From: Mycteria americana
Lineage: Eukaryota > Chordata > Aves > Ciconiiformes > Ciconiidae
Reading direction: 5' to 3'
Assembly: GCF_035582795.1 (NCBI RefSeq)
Contig: NC_134366.1
Location: 6,182,828 to 6,246,827, forward strand
DNA: 64,000 bases
Shown: piece after piece, positions 59,439 through 64,000 of the stretch
Layout of the letters: every line of letters begins with the position of its first letter
How positions within the stretch are numbered: the stretch's first letter is position 1
The notes under the pieces: model-generated
The model's database searches: none
The model's input: only the letters and a program-made list of their open reading frames with translations
Told to the model about the DNA's origin: nothing
Made by a program: the position numbers and the translations under genes

Positions 59439-62400
59439 CTATATAAAGAACTCCTGGTCTAAAAGGCCATCATTTAACACATTCAGGTCTGCAGAAGAGA
59501 GACTTCCGTAATCTTCTTCAACTCCTGATGTTTTTCTTCTCCTGTTCATTTTTTCAGGAGCCTCCTGGCCCATTTTGGTTGAATCAACATCGAAAGGATC
59601 AAAGACACCCTGATTAAAGGTTTCAGAAGCATGGCTGGTTAATATGTACTTTGGGGGAAAATTGTCTTCCGGCGTAGAGAGATGCTTGTTTGTTGAGCCT
59701 TCAGCACTGAGACCCAATCCAAATGTATCTTCTGCAGCCTTTGGAGCCTGGTGCTGTGGATCCAACTGCTGCAGCAGTGCACAGCTCTGAATCCCTTCTG
59801 GGTCTCTAATATTAATCTCATCCTGTCCAGCAAGAAGCGAGAGACTGGAGGTGTCCCACAGCACTGGTGGGGCATTTGTTTCTGCTGGGATTTCCTGGCA
59901 CGATTCTGAAAGATTTTGATCAAAGCAAGGTGGAGTTTCTGCCTCTGAATTTTGCAAGTCTGAATTTGGGGTTTTACTTGCTATGCTGGGAAAATCTTGT
60001 CCTCCAGAAAAGAACAAGTTATTGTCCTCCAGAAAATCCGCATTGTCTAACTGAAGTTCAGCTTCCTTGGGTAACTTTTCTGAATTGCCTGGTGAAAAAA
60101 ATATCCCATCCTCTATCACTGTGTCCTGGACATCCAAACTCAATAGGTTCTGAATTTCTAGTAGATGAGCATCATGATGATTTCCTTCCCTGATGAGATC
60201 TTTTCTGTTATCAGCTGCAGGCATAAGCTCTGGAGGAGGATGTAGAGGGTTTGTTCCACCTTCCGAGGTTACTGCAGCTTCTTTCTGATTTTCCTGTGCT
60301 GGCATGAGAGAGGGCCAACAGCTGTCCCATTGCTGCTGAACCTGACTATTTAAAGCCAGTTGGTCATGAATGTCAAGTTCAGTTCTCTCATGTTTATCAT
60401 CGCATGAAATGCTTGTGCCAGGAGCTAACAACAGGATATCTGTCTCCTTGCCCTCAGTAGAATCTAAGAAGCCTCCAGAGCTCTCCTGGATATGTTTAGG
60501 GAAGAACTCCATTTTTTCTGGCTGTGGCAGCTGATCATTCTTGGAGGCCTTTTGTTTTGTCTGGCTTGAGGAGCTGAGGAGGCCCTGGGGCTTTTCTGGC
60601 CTGTTGTCAATATTTGTTTGTTCTGAGGATCTTGCAGGTTTTTCTTGTTGACTCTTGTTCTTCTCTGAGGAGTAACCAAACAAAGTGACAAGGGCTGACT
60701 GGGGCTTAGTGGGTTTCCTTTGGGTTGTTGTTTCCTTCTTGGTAGTGCTGCCTTTGTCTTCAGAACCAAGAAGCGTAGTGAAGGGGTTTTTCCCAAGCCT
60801 GAAACCTTTACCTAACATCTCTCTGCAGGCTTGACTGCTTCTGGTGTCTTTGCTCTGGGCACCAGGCCTTGACATATGCACAGTGCTTTCCCCTGGGAGT
60901 TTCAGATCCATTTTTTCTTCAGCCACTGGATGACCTCCGGATTTGTTCAAGGATATGTTCGGTTTGGAAGAGTCTAATGTCTTGGCTGGTTGCTCAGAAA
61001 TGTGAACAATGTTTCCACTAAGAACTTCTCTGGGATCCTTTGACTTGGAGTTGTTGACTTCATCATGTGAGGGCCAAGTGCCACAGGTTGCTTTCAGAGG
61101 TGTGTCTGCTGATACTGGAAAATCCTTGACAGGTGATTTTATATCATGTCTCAAAATATCTTCATGAGGGTTAGTTATCAGTGGACCATATGTGCTCTGA
61201 GGTTCTCTTTCTTGTAGACAGGACACACTGTGCTCATCTGTCTTATCTGGCAAACCAGGTGAAGAGACTCTGCTCTTTTCTCCTCTGTTTTCCCAAGATG
61301 TATGCACAGGACCGGGCTCTTCCAGAAACCCTGATGTACTTACTGGTTTCACTTCTTTTGTCTTCTCAAATTCTGCCCCTTTGCTCTCAATTCCAGGCAA
61401 ATGACTTATGCTGGGTAGCTGCATGTTTTCCCCCAAAGTTACTGGCATCTGTTTCCCAGGGAACTCATCAGTGTTTGCCTTCGATTTCTCATTCACCAGC
61501 TCAGCAATCTCAGGTGATAGTCTCAGCCCTCCTGGCTCCAGGGAGCCAGAAGATACATGAGGGGTCCTTGACACACCAGAGAGGCAATGGGCTTCTTCAG
61601 CTTCATTTTCAGGAGGATCAACACCCTCAGCTCCACATTTTAGCTCTATACTTGTGGCATTTCTGGTTTCGGGCTCTCCTGGTACACAGATGGGCTGTGG
61701 GCTGTTCATTCTCTCTCCAAGATGATGCTTGTCTCCTGCAGGAGCTGGGGTGGCTGTGGTCAGTTCAGGCTTGTCATCTGTCATTGCAGGCATTGTGCCT
61801 CCTTCGCTGGGTGTGCTTAGAGACCCACAGACCTTGTTTTCCTTCACTGGAAGCTCTGCAGCAGAGAGGATGCAGCCCCTTGTGCCCCCCAGGTACATCC
61901 AGCTGGTGGGTTTAGTGCTTTGACGTGTGGTGTGGTGGGCAAGAAGTGAGCCACGAGGCAGGGATTTCACAGGCTCCAGGACTAAAGGGGAGGAGGAAGA
62001 GGCAGGTCCTCTCTTCAACTGGGCTTTGCCCTGCTGGATTGCAGCCACTTGCTGGGACACCTTGCCCCCTCGCTTCCCTTCGGGCACGTCCCCATCCCCA
62101 GCCTTTTCACCATCTGTCTGTGCTCTGGTCTTGGGCCAGGAACATGCTTGCTCTCTTTCCTTGGTATAGGTGACACCAGGTAAGCAGCTTCCCTTCTCCA
62201 CTGCTGCCTCTGCCGCTAATTTTCCCTCCTGACCCCTGAGCATCATCCTGCCTGCCCTGCTGCCCGCAGCCTGGTAGGTTTGCAGGCTCGGTGCGGGCTT
62301 CTTCCAGGAACAGGCTCCCTTTCCGGCTTTTCCATCTATAGCCAACAAGGCTTTTTCTGAAGGTGGCCAGATCGTTCTGAGCTTGTTCCCTAAGAGGACA

Positions 62401-62676
62401 GACCTGCTGTTCAGCTCTTGCCTGTGCTCAGCCAGCCGCAAGCTGCACCGTGCATTGAAAGCTGTGGGTTTCTCTCTTGTTTCAGTCTTCTTTTTGGCCC
62501 TGTTATACCAGTCCTGGGGCTGTGGTCCTCTGCCTACCATTGCCACTCGCTGAACCTGATGGTTGTCTAGTCGGTGCTCCAGCCTTTCTGTCTCACTTCT
62601 GCTTTTAGCTCCAGCCATCTGCTTGTAGTGGACTTGGCAGTAAAACACCCCATGGAGGGCAGCATAGTTTTGCAAG
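59439..62676 (-). CDS. LIM-domain protein, terminal 3.2-kb exon (EPLIN/XIRP2-like LIM half), 5' exons outside window
   Basis: A single exon of 3238 nt encodes the last 1078 residues of a larger protein. It starts at a good acceptor (tgtgtgttttccag) with the second half of a LIM zinc finger, LQNYAALHGVFYCQVHYKQ. This carries the last Cys and His ligands and resembles the split LIM domain of EPLIN (LIMA1) and XIRP2, where an intron interrupts the same place. The rest is long, hydrophilic, rich in Ser, Glu, Lys and Pro, and probably disordered. It includes KGFRLGKNPFTTLLGS, PQSALVTLFGYSS and the C-terminus DYGSLSSADLNVLNDGLLDQEFFI, ending in TAG at 59441-59439. Such proteins often bind actin, but no actin-binding repeat is seen here. 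I cannot name the gene. The first LIM half was not found between 62677 and 64000. Confidence 0.8.
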
Positions 62677-63224
62677 CTGGAAAACACACATTGGCATGGC
62701 TGTTAGTGGCTGTGTGGGAGGGAAGGATTAACAGTAGCACTGATGGACAGGTTTTCAGCAAAACTGTTTTTCAGTGGAAACTGCTGGGGAAGGGAGGGGG
62801 TCTGAAGAATGAAACCTTTCAAAAGTAGTGTCAGTTTTCTGAGGATATGTTTGATTTTTCTTTCAAAAACCAAAACAAGTGAAAAATTAAACATTTCTTT
62901 ACAACACCTCTGGGAGCTGTAGTCCAGGTTATGTGCAATCCCTTTCTCATTTACGGGCCAGGCTTCATACCAGCACTTCATCTCTCCCCCTGTATGCACA
63001 GCATGGACCATATGGGTAAAACTGGACAGGGCTCCCATGATACAACAACTGCATGATGGGAGAAAGTGTCTGTACAGCTGGGGGGCCAAGAGGATGGCAA
63101 GAAGCCTTGTAGAAAAGGACTGGAGTGTCTCGGTGACTGACAAGCTGAAAACAAGCCAGCAGTGTGCCCTTGTGACAGAGAAGCCAACTACATCCTAGGC
63201 TGCGTTAGCAAGAGCCCAGCCAGC
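62677..63224 (-). other. Intron of the LIM gene, proximal part
   Basis: Upstream of the LIM exon on the minus strand. No exon with the missing CxxC half of the LIM finger was recognised. Confidence 0.55.
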
Positions 63225-63772
63225 TGGTCAAGAGAAGTGACTGTTCCTCTGCATTTGGCACTTGCAGGACCACGCGTGGAGTACTTTGTCTAGTTTTGGG
63301 CTCCTCAGTGCAAGAAAGCCATTGACATACTGGAAGGAGTCCAGTGAAGGGCCACCAAGGTGGTCAGGGGCCTGCAACATGTGTCATCTGAGGAGAGGCT
63401 GAGAGCTGGGTGAGCTAGGTCTTATAAGGAGAAGGTTAAGAGGGAGGAACTCATTGCTGTGTGTTTCTATTTTATGGGAGGTTATAGAGAAGATAGGGCT
63501 GGAGTGTTCTTGGAGGTGGACAGTGACAGGATGAGAGGCAATGGGAACAAGGTGTAACACAGGAAATTGGGGTGAGATATAAGAAAAAACCCTTTTCACT
63601 GGTGGTCAAATCTTGAAAGCGGGGCCCCAGCTGAAAGGCTGTGGAATCTCCATCCTTGGAGCCATTCACACCTCTCCTGGACATGTTCCTGAGCTACCTG
63701 CCCTCCTTGGACCCGCAAGAGGCTAGGTGGAGACTTCCAGGGTACCTTCCAACCTACCTGACTCCATGAACA
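63225..63772 (+). mobile_element. Older CR1 LINE fragment
   Basis: Diverged CR1 3' region. It has cagttttgggctcctcagtg, gaagggccaccaaggtgg, ggatgagaggcaatggg and a decayed tail ccttccaacctacctgac. It is more degenerate than the copies at 37.4 and 50.6 kb. Confidence 0.85.
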
Positions 63773-64000
63773 TGTGAGGCACCCAAATGACTCCTCCAAT
63801 TAAATTCCATATCAGCATTCCCAATGGTAAATATTTCTTGTATTTTCAGCTCACCTTTGCACCACCTTGCAGATTGCTGATCCACAGGTGTCTACAAGCT
63901 TGAGGTGAGCAGTCTTCAGACTCTAGTGATGGAGAGGCAGATTGTATCAGAGAAACTGTCTGCCCTTTCTCATTTTCTAAAGCCTGCCCTGCTGGAATTA
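63773..64000. other. Non-coding sequence at window edge
   Basis: Nothing recognised. Probably still intron of the LIM gene. Confidence 0.4.

Noticed and set aside
61181-61915. 244-codon plus-strand open frame
   Set aside because: It lies wholly antisense to the LIM-protein exon, which is a much longer and better-supported frame with a splice acceptor. This frame is a shadow.

Overview
This is vertebrate nuclear DNA, almost certainly from a bird. Genes are split into short exons with GT/AG introns. The repeats are CR1-type LINE 3' ends and an LTR element of a kind widespread in birds. The order OXSR1 then SLC22A13-like genes matches the conserved vertebrate neighbourhood of OXSR1 (human 3p22). 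No prokaryotic system, CRISPR array, rRNA or tRNA gene was seen.

Layout. (1) 1-33.8 kb, plus strand: the 3' two thirds of OXSR1, a Ste20-type kinase. Thirteen exons run from the DFG motif to the stop codon at 31203-31205 and encode 370 residues, followed by a long 3' UTR with a last AATAAA at 33797. The N-terminal kinase exons lie upstream of the window. (2) 34.4-37.0 kb: a degenerate LTR retroelement with two LTRs of about 590 bp, a possible 5-bp target duplication, and a short non-coding interior dominated by a repeat of about 50 bp. A CR1 fragment follows. (3) 39.3-45.4 kb, plus strand: a complete ten-exon SLC22A13-like transporter gene (548 aa, copy A). (4) 48.45-49.37 kb: an inverted copy of part of the OXSR1 3' UTR fused to an inverted copy of sequence from 37.2 kb. 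(5) 56.05-49.63 kb, minus strand: a second SLC22A13-like gene (copy B, nine coding exons, 515 aa) in inverted orientation to copy A. (6) 62.68-59.44 kb, minus strand: the 3.2-kb terminal exon of a LIM-domain protein whose 5' exons are outside the window, with another CR1 fragment beyond it.

The most notable content is the inverted SLC22A13-like pair. The copies share the same exon sizes. Similarity is patchy: the 3' half of exon 1, exons 4-6 with their introns, and exon 9 are nearly identical, while the 5' half of exon 1 and exons 3, 7 and 8 have diverged. This fits gene conversion between inverted repeats. Copy B has lost the copy A C-terminal tail through a 2-nt deletion and is followed in sense orientation by a piece of OXSR1 3' UTR containing a polyadenylation signal. 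Both copies keep an identical 14-bp element 69 bp upstream of the ATG.

OXSR1 relays WNK kinase signals to cation-chloride cotransporters. The SLC22A13 family moves urate, nicotinate and other organic anions. They are neighbours by synteny, and nothing here shows a shared pathway. All exon boundaries were read by eye from splice sites, reading frame and family resemblance.
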